Shown piece by piece: positions 33,076-44,917 of a DNA stretch of 64,000 nucleotides (the first letter of the stretch is position 1; each line of letters begins with the position of its first letter). The notes under the pieces are model-generated. The model made no database searches. It was not told the origin of the DNA and saw only the letters and a program-made list of their open reading frames with translations. The translations under genes and the position numbers were made by a program. The DNA is from Symbiodinium microadriaticum (Eukaryota > Sar > Dinophyceae > Suessiales > Symbiodiniaceae). The DNA is taken from positions 261,366 through 325,365 of the forward strand of contig LSRX01000341.1 of NCBI GenBank assembly GCA_001939145.1, given 5' to 3'.

Positions 33076-34085
33076 ATGGCGCCTGGCCCTGCAAGCTATG
33101 TTGGTCTACCCGGCGATGCGGAGGAGGAGAAGACTTTCAGCCAGCAGCTCGAGATGTGTGTGCCGGAGACACGGCTGAATCATGGTAAGTGGTCTTCAAC
33201 CCCTTGGCCCGGGCTTTGGGGTCGGTGCCTTGGGCGCGGGCGTCTTGGCCTGGGCTAGCTGGGCCACCCGCCCTTTCCCGCGGTTCTTGCGACCGTCTCC
33301 TCATAGTGCAAGAATGTGCAAGACCTCAACTAGATCCTCATGCGAGTACCCGCTGTAGCCTGAGGGCATGTGCTGTAAGGAGAAGAGCCCCGGACCCTGG
33401 GCTGCAGTAAACCTTGGCGTTCTGACCTGGTCGATTGCCGTGTCCCTTTGTTTCAGTGGCATCTTTTCTTTGTGCGAGCTGTTTTGCCATGTTCATGGTT
33501 GCATCCAATCTAAAAATCTAAAGCCTGGGCTATCTGCAGCATTGCATCAGTTTGCACGACGGCCTGGGGATATTGGTGGCGGATCCGGGAGGCACATGCA
33601 GGTCTGGGTTAGGCATCAGAGCCTGGCAAACGTTACGACTTAGACAGCCTTGACGGACTTGCAAGGCTGATTCGAGCTGGCATGATCCCCATTAGCCAAG
33701 GCTGGTACTTATCTTTCTGGATAGCAATAAGCTGGATGAGTTCCGAACTCAAATGTATTTGTTCTGGAGCTTCACAACGACTTTCGTGTGGGTGTTGGAG
33801 GTTGGACTCAGTGTTTGGCATGTTGGAAAGGAGTCCTCCTTTAGAGAAGCTGCGGAGCTTGTCGTGGCAGCTTACCTGACATACGTGACGGCAGTCGTCA
33901 TGTGGAAACACTGGTGTCGGCCTGACAAGCAAGTTGAAGGAGAGGTGCTCGACGTAGGGACTACTGTGGCCGCGTATCTCTATGCCTCAGAGGAGACGTG
34001 TCTGTTGACTTGGAAGCAGTGGCGCCCAGCACTCCGTTGTGCTGAAGCAGAAGAAGGGTTCGAGCGGCCTAAGGCCAGCAATTGA
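33076..34085 (+). CDS. Two-exon membrane protein gene, possibly frame-broken
   Basis: Exon 1 starts at ATG 33076 (MAPGPASYVGLPGDAEEE) and ends at a consensus donor ATG/GTAAGT (33185). An acceptor at 33619 (GGCATCAG) gives a 435-nt intron in matching phase. Exon 2 then reads PGKRYDLDSLDGLARL, RAGMIPISQGWYLSFW. Near 33730 the good reading moves to another frame: QMYLFWSFTTTFVWVLEV, then ELVVAAYLTYVTAVVMW, both likely membrane helices. It ends TAG/TGA-free until TGA at 34083. A one-base indel or a second short intron would explain this. No family was recognised. Confidence 0.45.
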
Positions 34086-35519
34086 AAGCCCTGTACATAA
34101 CGAAGCAGCAGCCGCCGCAGTCGTGCTTTCTGTGAGGGTCTGCTTGCCTATGACAACTCCAGCAAGCGTTGGGAGGAAGTCCATAGCCAAGTGTAAAGAT
34201 AGCTGTTGGGCCGTCGGCCGCCATCCAAACCGGAGGTTGTGGACAGAACGAGGCCCATCGTCGAGATGTCTCACGAGATTGTTTCCCGTAAGGGTCCGTT
34301 GTCGTGCTCCTTGTTGCACTTCTGCCAAAGCAGCCCCCTTCCCAAACCAAACAGATCAAGGTCTACACGCTTGGCTACACCTCGGAGCCAGCCCTGCCAC
34401 TCCGGGAAGTACTTCAGATTCAAGGTCGGCCATACTGCGGCCATAGCCCGTCCCGCTAACACAACTCGAGCTTTGTCATGCCTTCGTTTATGTTTGTTCA
34501 TCCTTCACTGGCCGAGCTCAACCAATAGTCTGAGGGCAGAATCAGAAGATTGCCAGGAGTGACCCTGTCAGATTCTGCAGAAGCAGAAACATCGGTGCGG
34601 TTGCCATTCTCGTCAACGTGGGTCGCCTCCCTTTTCGAAGACGGCGTTTTGGTATCTCAGTTTCCTGGCAGCGCACACTCATCCATGTGTTGCTGCGCGA
34701 TAACCTTTGCATACAGTACAGTCTTGAGCATCACATATCCTGAACACTTCTTCCATGGCTCAGGCAACTCATGGAAAACCATGAAGGACAGGGAGTTCTG
34801 CATTTGGTCAGCGTGATGGACCCAGCTGTCGGGCACTGCAGAGCTTCCGAATCCTTACAGTACAGACTTGCAGTGTCTCGGGATGGCATGGCTTGCCTTC
34901 ATCCGAAAGCGGAGACCGCAAGCTACGCTGTCGCGCTGAGGCGCTACCTGATGGTGATGAGGCAAACGAGACGTTACAAGGTGAAGGCGGTGGCCTCGTG
35001 GAAGCAGTTGAAGTTCTAAATTTCTTGAACAACATTGGAAACATCACATAAGTGGGAGGCTATTCGGTGCCCTGTGCCCCGGCCTGGTGTGAGGTTCTCA
35101 GGTCAGGAGCTGTCCCTGCAAGGCAACACAACAACCGCGCTCGAGGATGGCAGTGTCACACTGCCGGAGGAGAGGTGTGACTTGGTGTAGCTGCTGACCG
35201 TTTGACGAACTTTGCAAATATTGGTGTGGAACGGAAGTATCGCTTGAAGCCCCATTTCTGTTGAAATAGTCGCCCGTGCCATCCGCAGGATGCCGTCGAC
35301 CTCGAGGAGTGTGTAGAGCAAGAAGTGTCGCGTGGCGGCATGCGTCAACCGCACATGTGTATTCAGAGACCCATTGTCGGGGCTAGCGGCTAGCACGAAA
35401 CGGGGGGAGGTCCCTTACATAAAAAGCGTTGAAATCGCATGGAAACGCATGATCATGCAGGAATATCTATGCATGAAATTTAGATCTCGGCGCAACCTCA
35501 AACCTAAGCCCCTAAACCC

Positions 35520-35622
35520 CTTAACCACAACAAACCGGGACAATTCGCAACGGGACACACCAGGACTAACCGGGACAAAGCCGGGACAAACCGGGACACA
35601 TCGAGACAAACCGGGAAAAAAC
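35520..35622. repeat. Degenerate ACCGGGACA minisatellite
   Basis: About nine imperfect copies of an 8-11 bp unit (AACCGGGACAA, with variants CACCAGGACT and CATCGAGACA) lie in tandem. Confidence 0.85.
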
Positions 35623-36280
35623 ATGAAGCCTAGAGGGGTGGAACAACATGATGCCTTCTAAGATTCTCTAAGTCTCAATGATGGAGTGCAACGCGCAGCT
35701 TTCCTTTTTGCTTAAGTTCATTCTGTTCTAGCTTGAACCAGTCCCAGGTCACATTTCCCTTGTCCGGTCGGCATGTTCGCACACGGCATCCCGGGATGCA
35801 ATTAATCGAAAAGCTACTGTAGTCAGAGTGGCGCCATACTGCCGGACAGTCTAGCACGGCACGTGTGTTGAGTGCATGCAAGGTGTTCGTGTCGTGCGAT
35901 TGGGCGGAGCCGGCTCATGGATGGACAGTCTTCAGCTCCTCTGCAGCCAGGACTGCCATCCAAGCAATCTTGGACTCGATAGTGATGTCAGACTGATTTT
36001 GCAGAGTGGCTTGTGAGTTGTCCAAGCAGCCGAAATAAGTGCGATCGGTCGCAAACGCAATGAAACGTGATTCCCAAGCACTTGTGAGTAACGTAGAGTA
36101 AGCAGAGCAATTGTTCCATAAGTCCGAGTGGTCGCGAACGACACGTGGCAAGCACCAGCTTCAAGCTCTCTCTCTCTCTCTCTCTCTTGTTTGTTCTCTT
36201 GTGGCTGCTATGGCAGTCAGTGGTTTAAGGTTAATCTGTCGGAGTCATGCGAGCTGCGAGCGCTTCCTACTACAATACTC

Positions 36281-36935
36281 CGAGGTCACTCCAGAATCAT
36301 GAAACATCGCTGTAAATCACTCCTAAAGCGCTCCTAGTCCATGATCGGTCCAAACCACTTACACCCTGTGCCCAAGAGCAAGCCCTCCAAATACAAACCG
36401 CTCTGAGAACACAGCACACAAGCACTCCCGAGGCATACGCCCCAAATCCTGGGAAAGCTTTGGCAAGGTTAAATCGAATATTTAAGGTTGCAGGAGTAAT
36501 TTGGGAGTGACTTCGGAGCGATTTGGGCTCGAAATTTGGGATAGTCGGATCGGTTATGGAGTGGCCGCGATTTAGGATTGATAAACAGCGATCATTTGTA
36601 AGGAGCACTCGTGCGCAGTGGTTCCACGGTGATTTCAGGCCCTCCCTCGCTGCACCGCAAAAAAGTGTATGGTATAGCCGTGTCTTGAGTTCTGGGCACA
36701 GCTGGGATATCGCTCGACTGTTGCCGATGCTGGAACAGGAACCGCACGATCAGATCGCTACTGCATCACTCTGGCATCCCTCTTCACTAATCCAGTCATG
36801 ACCATCGCTCGGGAGTCACTCTGATATCATTTTTTTGAAGCCGCGAGTCCTTCAAGAGCATGTGGTCAGAAGTGCGACCACTCATTGTCATGAACCACTC
36901 TCGACCATCACTCCGAAATCACGACACAAATTCCT
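36281..36935. repeat. Degenerate ATCACTCC-type repeat with strand switch
   Basis: The left part (36281-36460) and right part (36720-36935) are rich in CACTCC/ATCACTC units on the plus strand. The middle (36480-36640) carries the complement (GGAGTGA, GGAGCGATTTGGG). A CT run lies just upstream at 36166-36187. No gene is supported here. Confidence 0.6.
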
Positions 36936-37109
36936 GAACACCCTCGCAACGGTTGCCCGAATTAGCACTCGCAATCATAACGGCAAAAGGTTGAGGACTG
37001 TTCCGGCAGACTCCGAAAAAGACTGTAGCGAGAAACTGTTTCCTCAGCCTTGCGAGACGAGCAAGAGTTGCAATATGTTGCAATGGGGATCTTGTTTTTT
37101 GCTTTGCAG

Positions 37110-37496
37110 GAGCTCGATGTTGGCACCAACCACACACAGTGGCAGACCCTGGCTGGCACAACGGGTCTTGCGGGCAACCGGCAGATCCTCAGTTTCACAG
37201 ATGCAGGGGAAAATGCCGAGGCGCACATGGCACGTAGACTTAGCCTCTCAGCTGCCAGCGCTTTCAGAAATTCGCAGGTCGAAGTGCTTCGCTGTGACGA
37301 GCGCGCCTCTTCCCTGCTGGTGGGAGTGCGGCTCGCGCTCTGGCGTCGGCGCAAGGCGTGCTCTTCAGCTTCCCTAGAATCCCTAGAAGCTCCTGCTGTG
37401 GGCTTCTTGCAGGCAGCTGGCTTGGCGGCAGCCTGTGCCGCCTGGGCACAGGCCTGGCGTGCTCTTCTTTGCACCATTGCTCTGACGAAGTTGCAG
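37110..37496 (+). CDS. Long candidate exon, 129 codons
   Basis: A strong acceptor (CTTGTTTTTTGCTTTGCAG) and a donor (TTGCAG/GTAGAG) bound exactly 129 codons in phase 0. The start reads ELDVGTNHTQWQTLAG. The end is Ala-rich and hydrophobic (FLQAAGLAAACAAWAQAW, then LLCTIALTKLQ). The frame stays open and plausible past the donor (AWDSEAHEELEPEVASME), so the true exon end is uncertain. A 182-codon minus-strand ORF overlaps and is probably a shadow. Confidence 0.4.
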
Positions 37497-37758
37497 GTAG
37501 AGCGGATCATCGCCTGGGATTCAGAAGCTCACGAGGAACTGGAGCCTGAAGTGGCCTCGATGGAGCTGGACGGCTGGTGGCATCAGGGAAGCATCACAGA
37601 AGTGTCTCTGCGCAGTTGCACGCACGCAGGAGACCGGCGCCAATTGCACGGGCCTTGTTCCCATCAACGGCTCCGAGAGATGGGCCAGCTGCCAGGGGTC
37701 GCCCGGAAGATCAAAGAAAAGCGATTCGTTGCTCTTGGATGCCTTTCCTGATCTCAGG

Positions 37759-37953
37759 ATGTCCAACCTCAAACCTTGCCCAGACCCGGAGATGTGCTGC
37801 TGCAACGAAGATTTCCAGTATGTCGAGGCCAGTGCTGCTTGTCTTGGGTGTTCTGATCAGCTGGTCCCCCCTTTCGCTCCATGGAGCCCTAAATTTTTAG
37901 ATGTTGACTTGAAAACACTTGACATTTGCTACCCGAAAATCTTCATGTTGTAA
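37759..37953 (+). CDS. Cys-rich small ORF or exon
   Basis: One base after an acceptor (CCTTTCCTGATCTCAG), an ATG opens a 64-codon reading: MSNLKPCPDPEMCCCNED, then QYVEASAACLGCSDQL, ending TAA. The spacing of cysteines recalls small disulfide-rich extracellular modules, but no named domain is certain. It may be a trans-spliced first exon or an internal exon. Confidence 0.4.
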   Translation: MSNLKPCPDPEMCCCNEDFQYVEASAACLGCSDQLVPPFAPWSPKFLDVDLKTLDICYPKIFML

Positions 37954-38090
37954 TCGGGTGGTTCGATCATGTTCGATCGATATCGATACGTATGCCGGGT
38001 TTAGCGGTAGATGTATTGCCAGTATTCCGGAGTTTCGGTTCGGTTCGGTGGCGATACGCCATACCGAATACTCACCACACCACGCAGACC

Positions 38091-38345
38091 AGCCCCACCA
38101 ACCCCACCCACCCCACCAGCCACGCAGCCACNNNNNNNNNNNNNGCACCAGCCACCCCAGCCACACCAGCCGCACCAGCCACACCCACCACACCCCACCA
38201 TACACCCACCCCACCAGCCACCAGCCACCACACACCAGCCACGCAGCCACACCAGCCCACACCAGCCACACCAGCCACCAGCCCACACAAGCCACACCAG
38301 CCACACCACCACACTCACCACGCACGAGCCATGCTAGACGCACCA
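38091..38345. repeat. CACCAGCCA minisatellite with 13-N gap
   Basis: CCACACCAGC/CACCCCACCAG units repeat without a fixed length. An assembly gap of 13 N lies at 38132-38144. Pro/Thr/His-rich ORFs over it are repeat shadows. Confidence 0.92.
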
Positions 38346-38789
38346 GCCGCGCCAGCCACCCTCGCCTCGCCTTCCAGCCCACCCTCCCCACCTTGAGGCG
38401 CCCCATCAACCCTCCCAGTGATGACGTGCTCTGGATTTTTGGAGTGGCTTCTTAAAGAGGATGCTGGTATGCTCTTTGTGCGAAATATCCGGATTAATGT
38501 TTTGACCTGGCGCAGGTGATTGTTGCCGGTGTGTGTTTGGTGTGTCCTCGAAAGTTGCCTTTGAAGCCGGGGTAGTATTTTCCGAGAACACCCTGTACCA
38601 TACGTACGTGTTTATGTGGGGCTCAACCCTCAATCAAATATTTGACAGATTGGGGGTTGGAGAGCTCTACTGTAAGTAGACGGAAAATGGCCTCACGTCA
38701 ATGCCGCGTAACGATAGAAAGCGGCTTGAATAACATGGGTGGGAAAGGCCCCCCGGCACGCAGCACCGGGTAACCAGAACGCACACGGG

Positions 38790-38945
38790 GTCCGTGGCTG
38801 GTGGTCTGGTGTGGCTGGTTGGGGCTGGTGTCGCTGGTTTGGTGCGCATAGCTGGTGTTGCTGGTGTGTGGTGGGTGTGGCCGGTGCCGCTACTCTGGTG
38901 AGGCTGGTGTGCTGGTGCTGGTTTTGGTGTGGCGGGTGTGTTTTG
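38790..38945. repeat. GCTGGTGTGG minisatellite, opposite orientation
   Basis: The same unit as at 38091-38345 appears as its complement (GCTGGTGTGGCTGG). The two blocks face each other across about 450 bp of unique DNA, where I see no gene. Confidence 0.88.
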
Positions 38946-39928
38946 CGATATTTTGCGCTAAGGACGGGTTCGATCGGTTCGGTACGTGGCCACATAATCA
39001 GTGATGCACTGCGGTATGCGATACAAGTATGGATCAAGCAGCCATGATCTTCTCATGCGTTTGCAAATCAGGACTTGTCTTAGAAAGAGTGTTGTGCTAG
39101 TTGTTTGGGACGATTGCTCGTAGGGGGGGGGGGGGTGGTTGCAGGCCTTGGGCTCGTGCGAGCCCTGCGCCGCTGGAGAGGCTTCCGAAAGACCGCGCAG
39201 CCGATGGCCCAATTAGAGGTTTTACTTTCCTTGTCTGTGCGGGGCTCCCGACCGTGGATCCTGTTTTCGGCTTCTTTGAGACATGACTTAGGACTCTGTC
39301 CACCTGGCACTGCAGTGATCGGTTTCTATGCCGGCATCGCATCCAGCGAGGGCAGTCGCCATCAGGTTGCCAGCTCAATTCAACTGCTAAGCGCACAACC
39401 GGTGCCCAAGTGGGCTGAATCGGTTTGACGTTCAGGCTGTGGGGTCGGATCTGCTGATTTCTACCATTTGCTCCATTCGCGTGAGCTGCGGACCTTTGGA
39501 GGCCTGCGAATGCCGTGGCCGTCGCAGCATCACAGAAACAGTTTTGCGACAGCGTGTCAGGTTCGCCACTGGGCAGGGGACCCGAGCATGATCGGCACGA
39601 AGCTTGGAAAGAGCGGAATCTCAAGCGTTGTGAAGTTGGAGCATCAGCGCGTAGTGACAGCTCCTCCATGGATGCAGTGCGAGGTTCCGTGGTGGTAGCG
39701 AGATGGGACCCGCCGGTTCAGTGCTTCGGCATAGACGAGACATATAGCATAAAAACCTAGGAGAGTCAGAGGCATAAGAGCATGGAAGCAGCGGAAGCCG
39801 GGGAAGGGAAGCTGGCGACCTGGAGCTGCCGGGCCTGGCGAACCTCGGGGAGCTCGAGTGGTGGCACTACGCGGCCGCAGGCCAGGTGCGCGGTTTTGCA
39901 GATCGCTAGTTAGAGCCACTGCGTCACG

Positions 39929-40720
39929 GTGCCGCTGCTTAAAAGAGCGCATGCAATCTCTGCTCAAGGCGGAGCGCTTCTCCTCGTGTTGTACTGCATT
40001 TACCGTTGCTGTCGCACTTCGCAGCCGACTGTCTACGGACTCTTGGCTGCATTTCCCGAACCTGGAAAGTTCACAAGTCTCGCTTCCCTGCGTTGGAGCC
40101 GGAAGCCGTGCAGAAACTTAGGTGATGTACAGACCGGGACGAAGTCAAGCTGGACCACATTCAAAGGAGCTATGAAGTTTCTCGTTGGATGCATTCATTT
40201 CGGTGATTATTATAAATGCTTCACGTCGTCCGCAAAACGGGACGGAAACGGAAGACGGGCCGGTGAGGGGGTTGGGACCGAAGCGGAAACAGTGTCTCAT
40301 CGTGACAGCCTGACCGCTTCGGCCGGGGCCGAGGCTGATTTCGTGTCAGGCTCCAGCAGATCAGCCTTGGGAGAAGTCCGGATGCAGCACTCATTGCGTG
40401 TTCCCGAGGTTACCTTTTCAAGTTGTTTGGAGGCCTGGAAATCTGGCAGTCTTTTCAAGCATCTTCAAAGGAAACGGTTTGTTAGACCTGCAGCTGTACG
40501 GTCGACTGCAGCACTTGCACATTGCAGGTATCTCCTGCGGCCGAGCGGCTCCCTTGTGCCCCGGTGCAGAAGAGCAGGTCTGGACAAAATGACAGGGTCA
40601 ACAAGCAAATTCGATTTGTGTGGTCATGCTTTTTCAACTCGATGGAACGATTCCGGCGCTTGTGATGACCTGGACCTGGCTTTCGTCCAAATTGCGCTGC
40701 ACCCAATCTCCGGCAACTAA
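39929..40720 (+). CDS. Long ORF of doubtful coding status
   Basis: A 263-codon open frame. Some parts look coding (PTVYGLLAAFPEPGKF, EADFVSGSSRSALGEV) and others look Ser/Arg-rich. An alternative frame near 40460-40590 (LLDLQLYGRLQHLHIA) is as good. There are no clear splice sites. Upstream, 39329-39428 carries another short plausible reading and a run of 14 G at 39122. Confidence 0.22.
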   Translation: MPLLKRAHAISAQGGALLLVLYCIYRCCRTSQPTVYGLLAAFPEPGKFTSLASLRWSRKPCRNLGDVQTGTKSSWTTFKGAMKFLVGCIHFGDYYKCFTSSAKRDGNGRRAGEGVGTEAETVSHRDSLTASAGAEADFVSGSSRSALGEVRMQHSLRVPEVTFSSCLEAWKSGSLFKHLQRKRFVRPAAVRSTAALAHCRYLLRPSGSLVPRCRRAGLDKMTGSTSKFDLCGHAFSTRWNDSGACDDLDLAFVQIALHPISGN

Positions 40721-41040
40721 TCCAACTAATCTAAGGTACTTCGGATGTTGGAGCCGATTTGGGTCCGTGTTCTGCGGCCACTCCTGCGGTGGATGGCCGC
40801 GACCCGCGTGGCCAGGCTTCTGGCAGGCGATATTTCGCGAATGGTTGCATGCTTTTGAGCTCTTGTGCTGCGCAAAGCAAGCAACACTATGGCGTTGCCC
40901 TTCCAGGCATCGCTCGGCGGCTGTGGCGCGTGCTTACGTGCCTCTAGAGCAAAGCCACAACTGTCTGCCAGCTTGGTCATCTTTGTGCAGAGAAGGAATG
41001 GTCTCCTCTTGAGGTGTTGCTGCCCATGCCTGAGACGTTT

Positions 41041-41815
41041 GGAGAAGATGTCTTTGCGGGAGGCTCTTGTGGAACGAGTCACGTGGCAAATCTGTCGGAC
41101 GGGGCGTAAGCTTTGGTCTCGGCAGACGTTGAAAGCCGCCCGCGACCCTATGGCCGCTAGCAAGACTACGCGGGCCACTCAGAAATCGGTTGAAGTGGCG
41201 TCAAGATTGCACAAACCACTCGGCAGTGCGGCTGGCGAAGTGTACATGTGCCGCAACCCACTGCTGTGGCCTGTAAATTTTCCATAGTACTGGTTCTGCA
41301 CAGGCGTGCGCGGGTCGCCCGGCAGTGGGAACTGCGACGCCAGCTGATGTCCGGCACTTTCGACGCACAGAAGGCGAAGGACCGATGCATGATGACAGTG
41401 CTTGTGACCATGGTCGCGGGGGTGCTGTCATCCGTTCATTCCTATAACTTTCGTTCCAAGTCTTATCAAGTCTGCCCATTGAGGACGACTTGCTTGGCCA
41501 GTCCTTCGGTCGCACTGCACAATATGGCATAATCCTGCCAGCGCTGCGGGTTACAAAGCTGGCTTTGCGCCTAGGCTGAAGCGTGGAGAGATCGACGAGA
41601 AGGAGCTGGGAGCCCGCCAGCGTGAGATTGATGAGTTGCTTGCCAAGAGCCAGGCTCGACACGTTGCTGGCAAAAGGCGGAAGCAAAACCTTCGCCGCCA
41701 GGCCATGACGAGCAAGACTTCGCTGAAAGATCGCGTGAAGAATCTAAAATCACAAGGCCCTGCATTAATGTCCTTGCTCCAAGCTGCTGCCAGCTCATGG
41801 TCCGGAGCAAGATGA
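41041..41815 (+). CDS. Basic coiled-coil protein gene, frame-broken or spliced
   Basis: Three pieces on the plus strand. About 41041-41230 reads KMSLREALVERVTWQIC, then PMAASKTTRATQKSVEV. About 41448-41540 reads LSSLPIEDDLLGQSFGR. The clearest is 41533-41815: RGEIDEKELGARQREID, then RRKQNLRRQAMTSKT and SLKDRVKNLKSQG, to a TGA. That segment is Lys/Arg/Glu-rich, without proline, and a likely coiled coil. The second and third pieces abut in different frames. A 50-nt intron with weak sites, or a one-base deletion, could link them. Family unknown. Confidence 0.5.
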
Positions 41816-42767
41816 CACAGTCATACAATCATTCATTTTCGACGCATGTTTGCAAGTTCCGCACCTTTGCACAACTCCATGTGGTGCGCTGTGCAATCAC
41901 TCGCAGATATGACAGGATCGAACAAAGGGCGCAGAAACTGGCAGTAGTAGAACGATATAGAACGATTGCATACCGCCACATGCAACAAGGTAAAGTTAGG
42001 CCGGGGGTTTTCCTTCCATCGGCTTCCTGCTTTATATATATATATATATGCCAGAAATCGAGCTTTGATGCTTCTCAAATCGAGCCTTTACACACTCAGC
42101 ATCAATCTCTACATGTCGCGTAGAGAAACTAGAAAGCTGTGCAGGACACGATAGCTTCAATAGATCGTGCTGATTCAAGTCAATGTTTTCAATAGCTGGG
42201 GCAACTCGCTTTTGCTCTTGCGAAAAACAAAGCAAATTCCGGATGCACCCTCTTTTCAGTCCCCGATGTCGAACACTTCACTGCAGGCAGTCTTCGCCCT
42301 CTGTCTGCGGCAAAGAGCGTTAGCGCATCGAAGATGTTTTCTGCCAGCATGTCCTTTGCCAGGCCTTGTCGGGTTTTTGGAGGGTTCGACTGGCATTTCC
42401 CAAAGGCCCTTGAAGCCCTTGCCCTCTCACATCCCCGAGCTGGCAACCTTGTTTTTTTACAGGGTACTCATATCTACTTGCAGCGAGTCCAGCAATGCCC
42501 ATCTCCAAGCTGTCCACGCGGTGTGGAGTGAGATTCGAAAGTACATTCGTTTTGGCATCCTGGCAGGTCCGCTTCGATTCGCGAGGATGGTGATCGCAAA
42601 TGCTGTGTCAGCCTGAGACATCCAGTCTTGGATTCTTGCAATTCCTTCCATCCATACTCTTCTGGGCGCATGCTACTGCAAGCCCAGACTTGAAACCTTT
42701 TATCAGGAGTATATGGAATCCGATGCAAACTGCAAGGTGCTTGCTGCAGGAGGCTTCCTGCTAAGGA

Positions 42768-42796
42768 GGAGGAGGAGGATGAGGAGGAGGAAAAGC
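42768..42796. repeat. GGA repeat
   Basis: A short run of GGA/GAT triplets. From 41816 to 43872 only weak readings were seen. The minus-strand 43653-43865 reading has no supporting sites. Confidence 0.7.
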
Positions 42797-43872
42797 AGGA
42801 CGCGGCAATGGCAGCCGCAAAGCAGCCGCAAGCTTACATGGCCAAGCGGCTTTCAGTTGACGGAGCCAGTTTGGTATAGCGTGCACTTGTTGTGTGATGA
42901 GGCCCGAGGAGGGCAAGGAACAGGCAAAGCGGGCAACAGTCCAGAAAGAAGATGACGAGGATCGATATACCGCGGCAGAGCACGGCATCACACTGAAACT
43001 CCTTCGAATCCTGCCACTCAATGAGAAGTAGACGACACACCACGTGCCTTAAGGCCACTGCCTCTTCACGCTTCCGTCGCTGCAGTCTACGGTCCCTGCT
43101 TCTCGAGAGCGACAAAATACAACAGCAAGCAGCAAGCGAGTTAAAGAACACACTGCTCTAGATGTCACAAACACGTCTAGCAGTTGTCAGCTTGCATGTT
43201 GCACGGCTCGTGCGCAGGCAAGTCTCAGCCTGGGCGATGGGATTGTGGTGTGAAACTTCGGGAAAACTAACCGTTACTGATGCAGCATGCAAGCTGCACG
43301 CGACACAGAACTCAACATGAATCAGTTGCCAGTGTCAAACGCGAATCTCGGACGGCTGAGGCGGAGGGGAGCTCACCTTGAAAGCCGCAGGCCCCAGGCC
43401 ACCCCAACCAACAACGGAGACGCCGGCGGCGCTGTCGCAGATGCCCGCCCGTGCTTGAATATATGACCTGCTGTGTGGAGAGCTCTTGGGATTTCCTGAC
43501 CCTGCACGCTCATGTGCCTCGAGCAGGCCTAGCATAAACCAAGCATACGGAAACGTTGCTTCCTGTTGTCAGCTGGTGAAGTGCTGCTAGAAACCTGAAA
43601 GAGACTCGTTCTGAACCCGCGGCTCGGGACCGTAGACTAAGAGCGCACTTTACTATTTTGCTGCAGGTTTAGGACCTGCTACAACACCAGCACGGCGCAA
43701 GCGCGCGCAGCGTCGATCGCAGGGGCTAAAAGCAGCATAAGAAGCTACAAGTAAGTACCCAGGAGCTGAGAATGTGCTTAAAAGCGTGAGCGCGCAAGAG
43801 TGCGCAAGGGCCAAGCGCAAGGCGATTATCGGCTTATGGGCTGCAACCATAATAAGGAACAACATTTAAGCC

Positions 43873-44028
43873 ATGCGAGCTTCCCTGAAAGCATGGAGCA
43901 CCATCGCCGTCTGGCAGGAGTGGGAATATTTCTGGGAGGAGGACTCCGAAGAAGAGGATTTCGAAGATGATCAGGTCATCGAACGATCTTCTGCTGAAAT
44001 GTCCATCTGGCACAGCTCAGTCCAGTAG
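43873..44028 (+). CDS. Small acidic ORF, 51 residues
   Basis: An in-frame TAA directly precedes the ATG. The reading MRASLKAWSTIAVWQEW continues into a very acidic block (YFWEEDSEEEDFEDDQ) and ends at TAG. A donor-like CAG/GTCATC follows the acidic block, so this could be the first exon of a longer protein. Product unknown. Confidence 0.4.
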   Translation: MRASLKAWSTIAVWQEWEYFWEEDSEEEDFEDDQVIERSSAEMSIWHSSVQ

Positions 44029-44917
44029 GAACAGCTTCATGTAAGATTATAGAGCCACGTTCAGCTCCACTCTTGGTGATAGATGGTGGACGTGAGCCCG
44101 GCAACAACTCAAAGCCGTGGCCGAAGTGAAAGCTTGGCGGCGACCTTATAATAGCTTCGGGCCCCGATGCATGTGTCATTTGTCAACTTCTTCTTGACAA
44201 CGGCTTTCTCCACGGTTTTTTTTTCTTGTTTATGGTTCCGTGTACAAGGCCTTCGGCCCGGTGGCCTCGCGGACATCTGGCGCTTCTCAGCGAACCTCCC
44301 GAACCAGCACGTCCCAGGTGGGCACAGACTGCTTCGTGTAGTGTGCAACTTTCATGGTTCTTGTGTTTGAGGAATTCCATGTTCCCGCCACACAGCATGA
44401 ATCAAAGACGTCGTTACCGAAAACAACCCGCAGACTGTGAGCATCTGTGAGCGCTACTGTATTGAGCACTTCGGCCAGCTGTCAGGCCAAGCAGTCAAAG
44501 AGTCAGTTGACACAGTGAGCTGGCAAGGGCGTGGACAGCTCAAATGTTTGCCTCCGGACAGTATACAGTCTACCTGTACAGTGTTCAATCGATTGGGTCA
44601 TGCAGCGTGTCTTGGTAGAAAGTGGCACCCGTAGACTTCAAGGTGCGCTGAGTCCACACGATGCCAAGCGCTTACACGCCTCGAAAGCTGAAGCACAAAG
44701 CCTGAAGTAATCAGCGATCTCCTATACCCTACATTCTATAATAAAACATAAGCTACTAAATTATTGATGTGCTAGGACACGTGCTTACGTGCTTTGCAAG
44801 CTCACAGCCTCGGTTGCGATTTCGGCTTGGTTAAAATGTCAGGCCATGTACATATTTTTCCTGCTTAGAGGATCCGTCGCGGACCCGTCCAGTTCCAAGA
44901 AGTGGGCTTGTCTCTAG

